A stretch of 64,000 bases of DNA from NCBI GenBank assembly GCA_033763695.1, contig JANRKB010000043.1, forward strand, positions 496,001-560,000, in the 5' to 3' direction. Every line of letters begins with the position of its first letter. Position 1 is the first letter of the stretch. The notes beneath the pieces are model-generated. The model ran no database searches. It was not told the DNA's origin and saw only the letters and a list, made by a program, of their open reading frames with translations. Position numbers and translations under genes: made by a program. This document shows, one piece after another, positions 1 through 8,590 of this stretch. Source of the DNA: JANRKB01 sp033763695. Lineage in GTDB: Bacteria > Planctomycetota > Phycisphaerae > Phycisphaerales > UBA1924.

Positions 1-286
1 CGCCGAGTCCGAAGCCGGCATCCGGATCAGTCGCAACCTGGAACGTGACGTCAAAGCGGAAGCCGCCCGAGACGATGACCTTGGACGGATACCACGCCGC
101 GCTGGATTGGCCCGGTGCGGTCGTCAGACGCACAAGCCAGTTATCGAGGTCTTCGCTCGCATTGCCTGCGAGTGAAAGCGACCCCGTCGGCGCGCGCCGC
201 GAGAGATGGAAGTCGGTCGTCTGTGCAAACACAACACCCGTCGACAGCGCGAGCATCGCGCCCGCCGCGCACATCAATCGATGCAT
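1..286 (-). CDS. Exported protein, N-terminal part only (gene runs off the left edge)
   Basis: The reading frame starts at the ATG at 286 and is open to base 1, so 95 residues are visible. The first 22 residues (MHRLMCAAGAMLALSTGVVF, then AQ) form a clear signal peptide ending in an Ala-Gln cleavage site. The mature part is Ser/Thr/Gly-rich and beta-like, with FRFDVTFQVATDPDAGFGLG near the edge; this resembles a lectin-like or carbohydrate-binding jelly-roll, but that is only an impression. A strong Shine-Dalgarno sequence, GGAGGTGG, lies just upstream and fixes the start. The missing C-terminus probably carries one of the anchor tails seen on neighbouring exported proteins, which cannot be checked here. 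Confidence 0.75.
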   Translation of the reverse strand, partial: MHRLMCAAGAMLALSTGVVFAQTTDFHLSRRAPTGSLSLAGNASEDLDNWLVRLTTAPGQSSAAWYPSKVIVSGGFRFDVTFQVATDPDAGFGLG

Positions 287-647
287 TCTCCACCTCCGGC
301 AGACAGTCACAAGACAAGCAACACCCCCACCAAGGTACGAAAACGCCCCGCGAGTTCAACCGAAATTGTGCGGACACGGCCACGCGACGGCGGGGCAGCA
401 GCAGCCGCCCCGCGTCCGACGTCCGAAAATCTGACTTCACGAGCGCCCCAACGCCCCAATCCGCGCCGCGCGTGGCGTGCAAACACCGTCGTCGTCCCGC
501 AACTTCGTGATCAAAAGAAAACGCCGCGGGTCTCCCCGCGACGTTCGGTCGCATGAACATTGGCTCAGACGATCAGGTGCGGCATGGGTGTCTTTGCATT
601 ACGCCCAATGCCAATTGCCCAAGCGCCAAGTGCCAAGTGCCTTCCTC
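287..647. other. Intergenic region without a supported gene
   Basis: Contains the candidate promoter for the leftward gene. Near 597-641 there is a degenerate short tandem repeat built on GCCAAGTGCC / GCCCAATGCC. Overlapping open frames of 100-140 codons occur on both strands, but they have no start signals and Arg-rich, non-protein-like composition. I see no gene. Confidence 0.5.
332..359 (-). promoter_or_regulatory. Candidate sigma70-type promoter of the left-edge exported gene
   Basis: Read on the minus strand, TTGAAC (354-359) and TACCTT (332-337) are separated by 16 bases. The predicted RNA would start near 325 and carry a leader of about 40 bases containing the GGAGGTGG ribosome-binding site. 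This is a pattern match only. Confidence 0.35.
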
Positions 648-1940
648 TCAGCACCCCGTCTCAAACGCGGTCACGAACGCGTCAAAGTCGGTGAAGTCGA
701 GGAAGCCATCGCCATTGAAGTCCGACTTCGCCTCACCCAGCTCGAACGACACCACGAACGCATCAAAGTCCGTGAAGTCGAGGAAGCCGTCGCCGTTGAA
801 GTCCGCGGCACAGGCGTTGGGAATCTCGAAGATGTACGCGTAGTAGTCAGAGAAATCGAGGATGCACAGCCGCTTGTTGGCGACATCCCAGGAGAAGTCA
901 TAGAAGCCGATGCTGGGGTTCAGGAAGTCGCCGCCCGCGGGGATGACGCCGCGATCAAGCGTCACATTCACCGCGTTGCCCGCCAGGTCCACGAACTTGA
1001 TGACGCTCAGCGGGTTCTGTCCGCCGGACGAGTTGGGATGGTCGTTGTAGACGACCAGATCGCCGCCGGGGAAGCCCGCGAGGATCGACACGTTTTGTCC
1101 GTCAACGAACGGGAAGTTGCCGCCGTCGACGAGCACCTGCGTGCTGAAGTTCTTGTTGTTGGTGCGCTGGCCGATGACCAGATCGTTGTTGGCGCGGGCC
1201 ACATACGTGCCGCTCAGCGGGCTGACATCGACATCGCGCCACGTCGTGCCGCTGATGCCGGTGAAGTCAAGCCGCAGGTTCCAATCGCTGGGCGTGCCAT
1301 ACTCCCACACCGTCGCGCCGATGCTGGCGTCGAGCGTGCTCGGATTCAGCCCAAACGGCCCGACCTCGCCAAAGAACATCGCCACCGGCACGGGGCCCGA
1401 GCCGCCCGCGTAGGTGTATCCATTGCCGTCGACGCCCGCGTCCCATGCCGGGCCGCACGAGCCTTGCAGCGTGCCATCAGGCGATCCGGCGAGCTTGACC
1501 GGGGTCGCGCCCGAAACGTCGAAGCGCATCATCTGGTCCGCGCCGCCAAAGCCGTAGTTGTTGAACGTGACGAGCAACCCGCCGCTGGGGTTGTACGACA
1601 TGCCGGTGTAGCTGAAGAAGCTCGGCACACTCCGTCCCGCGCCGGGCAACTGCACGAACGAAGGATTGTTCTGCGTCGTTTGCCAGTTGGGGATCTTCAG
1701 CACCTGGCAGTTCATTGCGCTGCCGCTGTTGTTGTACCCTGCGACATACAGGTCATTGCCCACAAGCGCGCACGCGCTGGGGTTGGTGCCGATGCGATTG
1801 GGATTGGGCGATCCGCCGATGTTCGCCACCACGGCGTTGAACAAATCCACGCGCCCCACGCACGTCAGTGTCTGGGCCGATGCCGCCGACACAACCGTTC
1901 CACAGGCGACCAGTAATGCACACGCACGAATCGAGTTCAT
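648..1940 (-). CDS. Exported beta-propeller-like protein with GC-type dockerin tail
   Basis: 430 residues. It starts with a signal peptide (MNSIRACALLVACGTVVSAA, then SAQ) behind an ideal Shine-Dalgarno GGAGG seven bases before the ATG. The body (about residues 25-370) has repeated GN-, GG- and VDG-turns suggestive of a beta-propeller; no known enzyme motif was seen. The last 55 residues hold two EF-hand-like loops of the form DFNGDGFLDFTDFDAF separated by about 20 residues. They are introduced by Cys-Ala-Ala and closed by a terminal Gly-Cys. This tail is shared by four other genes in the window and matches what is called a GC-type dockerin module in planctomycetes. Its likely role is calcium-dependent attachment at the cell surface; substrate or binding function is unknown. 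Confidence 0.85.
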   Translation of the reverse strand: MNSIRACALLVACGTVVSAASAQTLTCVGRVDLFNAVVANIGGSPNPNRIGTNPSACALVGNDLYVAGYNNSGSAMNCQVLKIPNWQTTQNNPSFVQLPGAGRSVPSFFSYTGMSYNPSGGLLVTFNNYGFGGADQMMRFDVSGATPVKLAGSPDGTLQGSCGPAWDAGVDGNGYTYAGGSGPVPVAMFFGEVGPFGLNPSTLDASIGATVWEYGTPSDWNLRLDFTGISGTTWRDVDVSPLSGTYVARANNDLVIGQRTNNKNFSTQVLVDGGNFPFVDGQNVSILAGFPGGDLVVYNDHPNSSGGQNPLSVIKFVDLAGNAVNVTLDRGVIPAGGDFLNPSIGFYDFSWDVANKRLCILDFSDYYAYIFEIPNACAADFNGDGFLDFTDFDAFVVSFELGEAKSDFNGDGFLDFTDFDAFVTAFETGC

Positions 1941-1991
1941 TTCAATCCTCCCGGGCCTCGTGGCCCATGAGCAACCGGGCCTCGCGGCCCA

Positions 1992-2834
1992 TCAACAACC
2001 AGCCTCGAAGCCCTCAACAAAGGCGTCAAAGTCGGTGAAATCCAAGAATCCGTCGTTGTTGAAGTCGGCGCTCGCCGCGCCTGCTTCAAACGCTCCGACG
2101 AAATCATCAAAGTCCGTGAAGTCCAGAAAGCCATCGCTGTTGAAGTCCGCCGGACATCCCGAGCCGAGCCCCGCGACTTCAATCCGCGCGGAGCACAGCA
2201 CGCCCGCGTTCTGCGCCGGGTTGGCCGTCGCCCCGGCGGCGATGGCATACGTCCCCGCAGTCAGCGTCGCCACCACGCTCTGCTCCCCCGGCGCACTGAT
2301 CTGTGCGAACGTCATCACGCCAAACTGATCAATCAGCCGCGCCTGCATCACGCCCGCATTGATCAGTCCCACCCGCGTTGCGCTCAGTTGCACGCGCACG
2401 TTCCGCGTCTCGTTGATCGTGAATGTCACGGACGCAGTCGTTCCCGCGCTCGCGCTCGACGACGTGTTCAGGCCGCCCGTCAGCGTGCGCGACGCATCCG
2501 CAATGCACTCCAGCGTGAGCGCGTCGCCCGTGGTCGTCAGCCGAAACTGGCCGCGCGCCTTCGCGGTCACGTTCAGATACGGCGCCGTTCCGCCGAACGA
2601 CAGCGACGGTCCAGTCCAGTCCGCGTCCGGTCCCAGAGGATTGCTTGGCCCAACCGTCGGCGATTGGCTCGTCGTCTGGCCGATCTGCGACACGCTCGCG
2701 CTGGCCCAGCCGGTGCGCTGGCTGCCGATGATGTCGTACGCGGCAGATGCAGACCCAGCGAACAGCGCGGCGACACTCACCGCCGCGATTCCGCCCGCCC
2801 ACGCGATTGCGCCGCATGACGACTTCTGGACCAT
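1992..2834 (-). CDS. Exported protein with GC-type dockerin tail
   Basis: 280 residues. The N-terminus (MVQKSSCGAIAWAGGIAAVS onward, cleavage after SAS-A near residue 32) is a signal peptide. Residues 35-220 form a Ser/Thr/Gly-rich beta domain of unknown function. It includes SVTFTINETRNVRVQLSATR and AGTYAIAAGA, like accessory pre-peptidase C-terminal or fibronectin-like sandwich domains. From residue 228 the chain enters Cys-Pro-Ala-Asp-Phe-Asn and two calcium loops, ending in EAGC. The stop lies 52 bases before the start of the downstream dockerin gene, so the two may be co-transcribed. There is no Shine-Dalgarno sequence; instead a TAGGCT hexamer sits six bases before the ATG. Confidence 0.8.
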   Translation of the reverse strand: MVQKSSCGAIAWAGGIAAVSVAALFAGSASAAYDIIGSQRTGWASASVSQIGQTTSQSPTVGPSNPLGPDADWTGPSLSFGGTAPYLNVTAKARGQFRLTTTGDALTLECIADASRTLTGGLNTSSSASAGTTASVTFTINETRNVRVQLSATRVGLINAGVMQARLIDQFGVMTFAQISAPGEQSVVATLTAGTYAIAAGATANPAQNAGVLCSARIEVAGLGSGCPADFNSDGFLDFTDFDDFVGAFEAGAASADFNNDGFLDFTDFDAFVEGFEAGC

Positions 2835-2840
2835 GCGAAC

Positions 2841-2846
2841 AGCCTA
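2841..2846 (-). promoter_or_regulatory. -10-like hexamer for leaderless start at 2834
   Basis: TAGGCT on the minus strand, then six bases (GTTCGC), then the ATG. This spacing puts the predicted first RNA base on the A of the start codon. Confidence 0.45.
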
Positions 2847-2924
2847 CCGCCCGCCGGGCCAATCACCAACTAATTATGGCTTGTTCCCTGAGAAACCCTC
2901 GAATATCGCTTCGCAATACGGTGA

Positions 2925-4967
2925 TCACTTCACGATGTGGGTCTTGAGGAACTTCACCATCCGCTCGTTGAAGAGCAGGCGGTTGTCGAGTTTGGCAAAG
3001 CCGTGCCCCTCATCGGGCGCGAAGAAGAGTTCCGGGTCCTCGCCGCGCTTCTGCAGCGCGATCGCGAGCTGCATCGCCTCGCCGACGGGCACGCGCGGGT
3101 CATTCAGGCCGTGCGCGATCATCATCGGCACCTTGATGTAATCGAGTTTGTGGATCGGCGACACCGACGCGAGGAAGTCCGGGTCGCTCAGCGGCCCATA
3201 CTCCACCTCGCGCAGCTTGCGACGGTAACCGCTCGTCTGCTCAAGGAAGGTCTTGACATTGACGATGCCGACGACGTTGATTCCCGCGCCGATCACGGGC
3301 GTCGCGCTGTGGCCATCCTCGACGATGCAGGCGACCGTCATGTATCCGCCGTATGAGCCGCCATACGCCGCGATCTGTCCGGGCTTGGCGTACTTCTGGC
3401 TCACAAGCCAACGCGCCGCTTCCACGCCGTCCTTCACCGAGTCCCAGCGCTTCTTGTAGTCATCCATCATCAGGAACTCGCGGCCATAGCCCGACGAGCC
3501 GCGCACGTTCGGCTGCATCACGCCGAAGCCCTGCGCCACCAGATACTGCACCGTCGTCGAGAAGCCCGGGCGGCTCTGCCCCTCCGGCCCGCCGTGATAG
3601 TTCACCACAAACGGCACGGGCTTGCCCGGCCCCGCATTCGCGGGCAGATACACAAACGCCGGAATCTCCACGCCGTCAAAGCTCTTGTACTTCACCAGCG
3701 TTGGCAGGCGCATGCCCGCCAGATCGATTCCCTGGTTGTCGGCAAACGTCACCTGCCGCGCCTCGCCTGCGCTGCCGCCGACCTCGGGGATCTTGTACTC
3801 ATACGCGAGCGCGGGGCTTTGGGCATTGCTCAGCGAGTAGACCAGTTGCCGGTTGTTCAGATCCGCGATGCCCACAACCCCCTGATCAATCTTGGGCAAG
3901 GGCAGCGGCTTGAAGCTCGGCAGATCAAACAGACGCAGCTCGCCGTAGCCATCGTTGTTGATGACCACCGCGAGGATCGTGCGCTCCAGGTTCATGCTCG
4001 CGCCGTCGATCTCGTACTTGGCGAGTTCGGGGATCGGCGTGGCGATCGCCGGGCTGCCCAGGTCGCGCTGATACAGCCCGTTCCGCCCGTTCTGGAAGTC
4101 GCTCACGATCAACACGCTCTTCTCGTCGGGCATGTAGCCCACGATCTCGACCGCGCTGGTCTCGCCTTCCTTCAGCGGCGGGGCGATGCTCTTGAGTTCG
4201 CCTGTCGACACCTGCAGCTCAAACGGCCGCGAATCGCTCGCCGACTTGTACTCACTCACCAGCACGCGCGTCTGGTCGCGCGTGATGCCGCTGGCACCCC
4301 ACGAGCCCGGCTTGCTCAGCACCACGCTCGACTTGCCCGTCGCGAAGTCATACCGCGAGATCGAGAAGTCATTGGGGTTCTGGTCATTGCCCGTGTAGAG
4401 GAAGCCGCTCGAGTCCGGCAGCCACAGGTTCGGGGCGTACTGCACCTTGGGGTTGGTGATCAGCGGCTTGACGTTGTCGGGGCTGACCGCCTCGCTCGTG
4501 TTGTACAGATGGATCTGCGTGTTCTCGTTGCCGCCGACTGCTGCCATCACGAGCATGCGCTTGCCGTCGGGCGAGAGCGAATAGCCGCTGCTGCCATCCT
4601 TGAAGTTGGTGAGGCGTGCATAGTCGCCGCTGCCGTCACCCTTGTTGTCCGTCGCGCGTGCCGTGTTGCCCTTGGCGCGATAGATCTGCGTGACGCCGTC
4701 GGGGCTGTCGCTGACGAACAGCGTGCCGCCGGGCGTGAACTGCGGGCTGCCCGGCGTGCGAATCTTGAAGAACTGCTGAATCGTCGGACCGGAAGCGTGC
4801 GCGCTCATCTTCGCGCCGCCGCCTGTCGCGGTCGGCGTGGCCGCGCTGTGATGCGCGTTGCTCGACGCGCACGCGCCCGCAAAGAGCACGAGCGATGCGA
4901 CAACGAACCCGCGAGTAAAACGACGCAACGACGGGCCATGGACTCGCGTGACGGGACGGCAAGGCAT
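2925..4967 (-). CDS. S9 family prolyl oligopeptidase-like serine peptidase, lipoprotein
   Basis: 680 residues from the ATG at 4967, chosen because GGAGGTT precedes it and a lipoprotein-type signal follows at once (hydrophobic VVASLVLFAG then Ala-Cys). An open frame continues upstream without start signals. Residues about 60-400 form the N-terminal beta-propeller with WD40/TolB-like repeats (FTPGGTLFVSDSPDGVTQIY, YSLSPDGKRMLVM). The C-terminal alpha/beta-hydrolase has the S9 nucleophile motif GGSYGG (Ser538), Asp623 in HGLNDPRVP and His655 in DEGHGF, a complete triad. It should cleave short peptides, probably at the outer face of the cytoplasmic membrane or in the periplasm. Acylaminoacyl- or dipeptidyl-peptidase specificity cannot be told apart from the sequence. 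Confidence 0.92.
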   Translation of the reverse strand: MPCRPVTRVHGPSLRRFTRGFVVASLVLFAGACASSNAHHSAATPTATGGGAKMSAHASGPTIQQFFKIRTPGSPQFTPGGTLFVSDSPDGVTQIYRAKGNTARATDNKGDGSGDYARLTNFKDGSSGYSLSPDGKRMLVMAAVGGNENTQIHLYNTSEAVSPDNVKPLITNPKVQYAPNLWLPDSSGFLYTGNDQNPNDFSISRYDFATGKSSVVLSKPGSWGASGITRDQTRVLVSEYKSASDSRPFELQVSTGELKSIAPPLKEGETSAVEIVGYMPDEKSVLIVSDFQNGRNGLYQRDLGSPAIATPIPELAKYEIDGASMNLERTILAVVINNDGYGELRLFDLPSFKPLPLPKIDQGVVGIADLNNRQLVYSLSNAQSPALAYEYKIPEVGGSAGEARQVTFADNQGIDLAGMRLPTLVKYKSFDGVEIPAFVYLPANAGPGKPVPFVVNYHGGPEGQSRPGFSTTVQYLVAQGFGVMQPNVRGSSGYGREFLMMDDYKKRWDSVKDGVEAARWLVSQKYAKPGQIAAYGGSYGGYMTVACIVEDGHSATPVIGAGINVVGIVNVKTFLEQTSGYRRKLREVEYGPLSDPDFLASVSPIHKLDYIKVPMMIAHGLNDPRVPVGEAMQLAIALQKRGEDPELFFAPDEGHGFAKLDNRLLFNERMVKFLKTHIVK

Positions 4968-5142
4968 GAAGAACCTCCGGGCTCGGGTCCAGATGGTCGG
5001 GCGGAGAGCATGACCATTCGCAAAAACAGAAAACCTCATGCGCCGCCCAGTAAGCGGTCCGCACGAGGGAAGTCTATCGGTGTAACTGCGCCGACGCCGG
5101 TGCTGCACTCGCACCTACGCGCTGGCTTTCGCCCATCGCGAG

Positions 5143-5850
5143 TCACTGGCGACGGCGTCGATTGACGACACACATACCAAACGACATCGCGGCCAGCACG
5201 TTCGGACTCGGAACGACGACGTTAATGATGGCGCTGTCCACGAAGCCGCTTACGCGAAAGGAGGTCTCGTTGCTCGCAGCGCTCGAAAAGAAACCAAACT
5301 CACTGCCCGGCACCGACTGCTGGTTCCTTGAAATCAGCGAACCGATTTCAATCGATCGATTTGCGGCTGAACCGAGGGTGTAGTCGAATGCGATCACCAA
5401 AGCCGGGTTGTCCGTTGAGAACGTCGGGTTGACCGTTGGAGCCCACTGCGAGAGCGAGAGGTATCCCTCGCTGGTGCTGCTGACGCCGAGTTGATACCAA
5501 CGACGCGTCGTGCCAGAAAGCGCCGTGCGAACGGTGTTTCCAGCAGCATCGAACGGTGCCTTGCGAAAAGCTGAGCTGCCACCCCCTTTGTCGAACGCAT
5601 TTGGAATCGTCGTGGCGTCGCCTGCATCCCAGTTGCTCGCGGTGATCTTGAGGTTGAGGTTTGCAAATCCGTAGGCGGCGACGTCGCTCCACCGCACGAA
5701 CGCCCGAATCTTGACCGTCGAGTTCACAGTGGCCGTGACTGAATCAGACCATGTGACACCATCCAGAGATGCCTGATAATCGAGCGACGGCGCGGCGGCA
5801 GCGACCCCCGCAAAAACGGCGAGAGTGATCGCAGGCAACAGATTTTTCAT
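5143..5850 (-). CDS. Exported protein with VPSP-type C-terminal sorting tail
   Basis: 235 residues from the ATG at 5850, which is preceded by GAGGAGAC; longer in-frame starts lack a ribosome-binding site. Signal peptide: MKNLLPAITLAVFAGVAAAA. The body is a Thr/Ser-rich beta domain (VTATVNSTVKIRAFVRWSDV; AFDYTLGSAANRSIEIGSL) resembling cohesin-like or choice-of-anchor domains of PEP-CTERM proteins; no enzyme motif. The C-terminus reads VVVPSPNVLAAMSFGMCVVN followed by four Arg-type residues: a Val-Pro-Ser-Pro motif, a hydrophobic helix and a basic tail. This is the layout of PEP-CTERM sorting signals, with Ser in place of Glu. It predicts transpeptidase-type processing by an exosortase-like enzyme not found in this window. 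Confidence 0.8.
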   Translation of the reverse strand: MKNLLPAITLAVFAGVAAAAPSLDYQASLDGVTWSDSVTATVNSTVKIRAFVRWSDVAAYGFANLNLKITASNWDAGDATTIPNAFDKGGGSSAFRKAPFDAAGNTVRTALSGTTRRWYQLGVSSTSEGYLSLSQWAPTVNPTFSTDNPALVIAFDYTLGSAANRSIEIGSLISRNQQSVPGSEFGFFSSAASNETSFRVSGFVDSAIINVVVPSPNVLAAMSFGMCVVNRRRRQ

Positions 5851-6109
5851 GTCTTGTCTCCTCATCAAAAACCTGACGAAATAGGCCGCTCTCCCGGGGC
5901 GGATTCCAGGGAGCGCCGATCGTCGATACCGTCCCCGCGCTGCCGAAGATGCACAAGTGCGCCGATTTTTTTCGTAGTTTCGTTCAGCGGACCGGTCTCG
6001 ATTTCGAGAACGCGATCGCGCAGTGAACCGACGATCTGCCAACAAAGATCACGCTTGGCGCAAAAACCCACTGTCGATATCCTGACGCTTCAATCTTCCG
6101 GAGGTTCCC

Positions 6110-7462
6110 ATGAGTTTGATGCGTGTTTCGGCGTACCGCGGCGCGATCGTTCTGTCCCTCGCTGGCCCCCTCGCCCTCGCGGCGTCCTCCGGCTCAGCCC
6201 AGACCTACTACAAGCCCGAAGCCCTCGTCATCCCCACCAACGCCGCCGCGACCGGCGGGCGGGCCAACCCCTACCCCAGCACGCTCACCGTCGCCAACGG
6301 CCCGACCAAGATCAAGTCCGTCACCGTCAAGCTCTACAGCATCACGCACCTCGCCCCCACCGACATGAACGTCCTGCTCGTCGGCCCCGCCGGGCAGAAG
6401 CTCCTGCTCCTTCGCGGCGCGGGCGGCGTCAATGGCATCAACAACGTGGATCTTGCCTTCTCCGCCGCCGCCACCTCCCTCGTCACCCAGAACGGCGTCA
6501 TCACTCCCGGCACCTTCCTCCCGTCGGCCTACGGCAGCGTTGCGCTTCCTTCCCCCGCGCCCGGTTTGCCCTACTCGACGGATCTGAACTCACTCAATGG
6601 CACGGACGCCAACGGCAACTGGAGTCTCTATCTCTGGGACTCGTTCAATGACGCGGCGGGCGGCGCCATCGGTGCCGGCTGGCAACTCAGTTTCGTCGGC
6701 GACATCGGTACCGAGTTCACCTATCAGGGCGTGATCGAGAAGAACAACCAGCCCATCAGCGGCGATGCTAATGTGCGGTTCACGCTGCATCCTGGCGCGG
6801 TGACGAACTCGGGTGACGCCGCGCTCAGCGGCCCGATCACGCGATCGCTCACCGGCGTCGAGAACGGTCTCTTCACCGCCTCGCTCGATTTCGGCAGCGC
6901 GATCTTGAACAGCCAGTCGCTCTGGCTTGAAGTCGAAGCCGAAAGCCCCGCAGGCTCGGGCTTCGTGAAGGTCGGGCCGCGCCAGAAACTCACCATCGCG
7001 CCGCAGGCCGGCCGCGCGCTCTATGCCAACTCCGTCGCGTGGTCGGGCATCACAGGCATCCCCGACAAGGTGCTCGCGCCAGTGCAGGCGTTCTACCGCA
7101 ACGTGCGCCAGACTGCGGGGGTAACCCTGCCGGCCGCGCAAACGACCCTTCCAAACTCGCAGCAGACCTTCGCGCTCGCGGCCGGACAGGCCGTCGTGAA
7201 CTGGTCGATCTCAGGCTACTCCAGTGTGCCGAACACGGGATACGCCGTGCGCTTCCGCATCGGATCGACGTTCAGCGAGCCGACCATCTTCTTCTTCAAT
7301 CAGAACGGGGTGCACCAGACAATGGCGGGGAACGCCATCATCAACGTTGCCGCGGGTACGCAAACGTGCGATATCGTGGTCACGCGCGACAACGGCACTG
7401 GTCAGTTCCAGGTCGACACCAACGACAGCGTGAGTTACACGATCACCAACATCAAGCAGTAA
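6110..7462 (+). CDS. Exported protein with proprotein-convertase P-domain
   Basis: 450 residues. GGAGG lies seven bases before the ATG. The signal peptide runs through LAASSGSAQ (about residue 31). Residues about 40-205 match a P/homoB domain: SVTVKLYSITHLAPTDMNVL, LVGPAGQKLLLLRGAGG, then the typical GNWSLYLWDSFNDAAGGAIG and GWQLSF. In known proteins this domain follows a subtilisin-like protease, but no protease is present here. Residues 210-300 (TYQGVIEKNNQPISGDANVR onward) form a second module that recurs in planctomycete surface proteins, and the rest is Ser/Gly/Asn-rich and beta-like. No dockerin or VPSP tail. It ends 29 bases from the stop of the convergent gene. Confidence 0.8.
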   Translation: MSLMRVSAYRGAIVLSLAGPLALAASSGSAQTYYKPEALVIPTNAAATGGRANPYPSTLTVANGPTKIKSVTVKLYSITHLAPTDMNVLLVGPAGQKLLLLRGAGGVNGINNVDLAFSAAATSLVTQNGVITPGTFLPSAYGSVALPSPAPGLPYSTDLNSLNGTDANGNWSLYLWDSFNDAAGGAIGAGWQLSFVGDIGTEFTYQGVIEKNNQPISGDANVRFTLHPGAVTNSGDAALSGPITRSLTGVENGLFTASLDFGSAILNSQSLWLEVEAESPAGSGFVKVGPRQKLTIAPQAGRALYANSVAWSGITGIPDKVLAPVQAFYRNVRQTAGVTLPAAQTTLPNSQQTFALAAGQAVVNWSISGYSSVPNTGYAVRFRIGSTFSEPTIFFFNQNGVHQTMAGNAIINVAAGTQTCDIVVTRDNGTGQFQVDTNDSVSYTITNIKQ

Positions 7463-7491
7463 GCCAGCGTCAAGCACGAGGCCCGATGCGT

Positions 7492-8076
7492 TCAGCGATT
7501 GCGTGCCGCCCGCCGATGCGGATGCACACGCCGCGGCGTCGGTGCCGGCTCGCGCACGCGCGATGCCTCCGCCCGCACGTCGGTCTTGCTTTCGACCTTC
7601 GCTTCCGGCTTGCTCGCCGTCGCGCCCGGTCGCTCCACACGCAAGTCTGATTCGCTCCGCAGCAGCTCGCGCGGCTCCGGCGCGGCCGACATCGTCGCAC
7701 CCTTGGCCTCCAGCGCCACCGGCACGCGACTCTCATCGCGCGACGACCACGCCCGCGACGGCGTCGGATCGCTCCCCGCCGCGCTGAACGCGCCCGTCTT
7801 GGGCTCCATCGACATCAGCGCGGCCCAGTCGCGCAGGGCGCGATCCAGATCCTGCTTCGCCGCCCGCGCCGCCGCCCGACGATCCACTTCCCACGCGACC
7901 AGCGAAGCGATGGGCAACAGAACCAGCGCCAAAACCGCCGCCAGCGTCCATGTCGCCACGCCGCCCAGGCTGCCGCCGGGCATCAGGTTCCACACAAGAA
8001 TGCAAGCGAAAAGAATCGACGCGCACGCGACCGACACAAGCGCGGCACGACGGGCAGAGCGAGCAATGCCATCCAT
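7492..8076 (-). CDS. Hypothetical membrane protein with two transmembrane helices
   Basis: 194 residues from the ATG at 8076, which has GGAG nine bases upstream; the open frame extends to 8226 without a ribosome-binding site. Two hydrophobic helices near residues 12-33 (ALVSVACASILFACILVW) and 40-61 (VATWTLAAVLALVLLPIASL) are followed by a basic segment, VDRRAAARAAKQDLDRALRD. A long Pro/Ala/Glu/Arg-rich tail of about 115 residues is probably disordered and cytoplasmic. No family recognised. It is transcribed away from bamA and faces the P-domain gene tail to tail. Confidence 0.6.
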   Translation of the reverse strand: MDGIARSARRAALVSVACASILFACILVWNLMPGGSLGGVATWTLAAVLALVLLPIASLVAWEVDRRAAARAAKQDLDRALRDWAALMSMEPKTGAFSAAGSDPTPSRAWSSRDESRVPVALEAKGATMSAAPEPRELLRSESDLRVERPGATASKPEAKVESKTDVRAEASRVREPAPTPRRVHPHRRAARNR

Positions 8077-8590
8077 GGGCCCAACTCCAAAACACACCCC
8101 GGTTCGTGCGGGTCCTTCCCGCGCCGCCTCGCCAGCCTGCCTCACGCCTCGAAACACCCAAGGCACGGGCAGCCCTCCCAACGCGACGGCTGAACCAGAG
8201 GACAAATGCGTCTCCAACGCGTCCAACCCCTCAAACTCGCGTCATGCTCGTCTGAGTCCACACACAGGCGCTTCCACCCGAAGCACCCGATGCGGGGAGC
8301 GAGACTAGGGGGGAGAACCGGGAGTTGGCAACGCCCGAATCACGAACACAACAAGAAAAATCACTCATCCACCGGTTGTCCACAGGCCGCAGACATTCCC
8401 GCGCTCTGCGCTCTGGAAAGCCCCGGGCAACTTCCGCCCACATGCTGCGCTCGTGCGCCGCCACCACGCCCCCAGCCGCCCAACGCGCCCACCCGGGATT
8501 TCGCCGAGGCGATGTTTGTGATTCCTCGCTTGGGACGGTATTGTCCCGTTCCCGTTCGTTGAACGCGCCCGGTTGTACTGCGTGAAGACC
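8077..8590. other. Divergent intergenic region between a membrane-protein gene and bamA
   Basis: Holds the start signals of both flanking genes, including a candidate bamA promoter at 8516-8544. A single DnaA-box-like TTGTCCACA is present at 8376-8384. No repeat family member and no credible small gene seen. Confidence 0.5.
8516..8544 (+). promoter_or_regulatory. Candidate sigma70-type promoter of bamA
   Basis: TTGTGA (8516-8521), a 17-base spacer and TATTGT (8539-8544). A transcript would start near 8551, about 40 bases before the ATG. Confidence 0.4.

Noticed and set aside
8376..8384. DnaA-box-like TTGTCCACA between the membrane-protein gene and bamA
   Set aside because: A single site with no cluster of boxes, no AT-rich unwinding element and no dnaA or dnaN nearby; not an origin.
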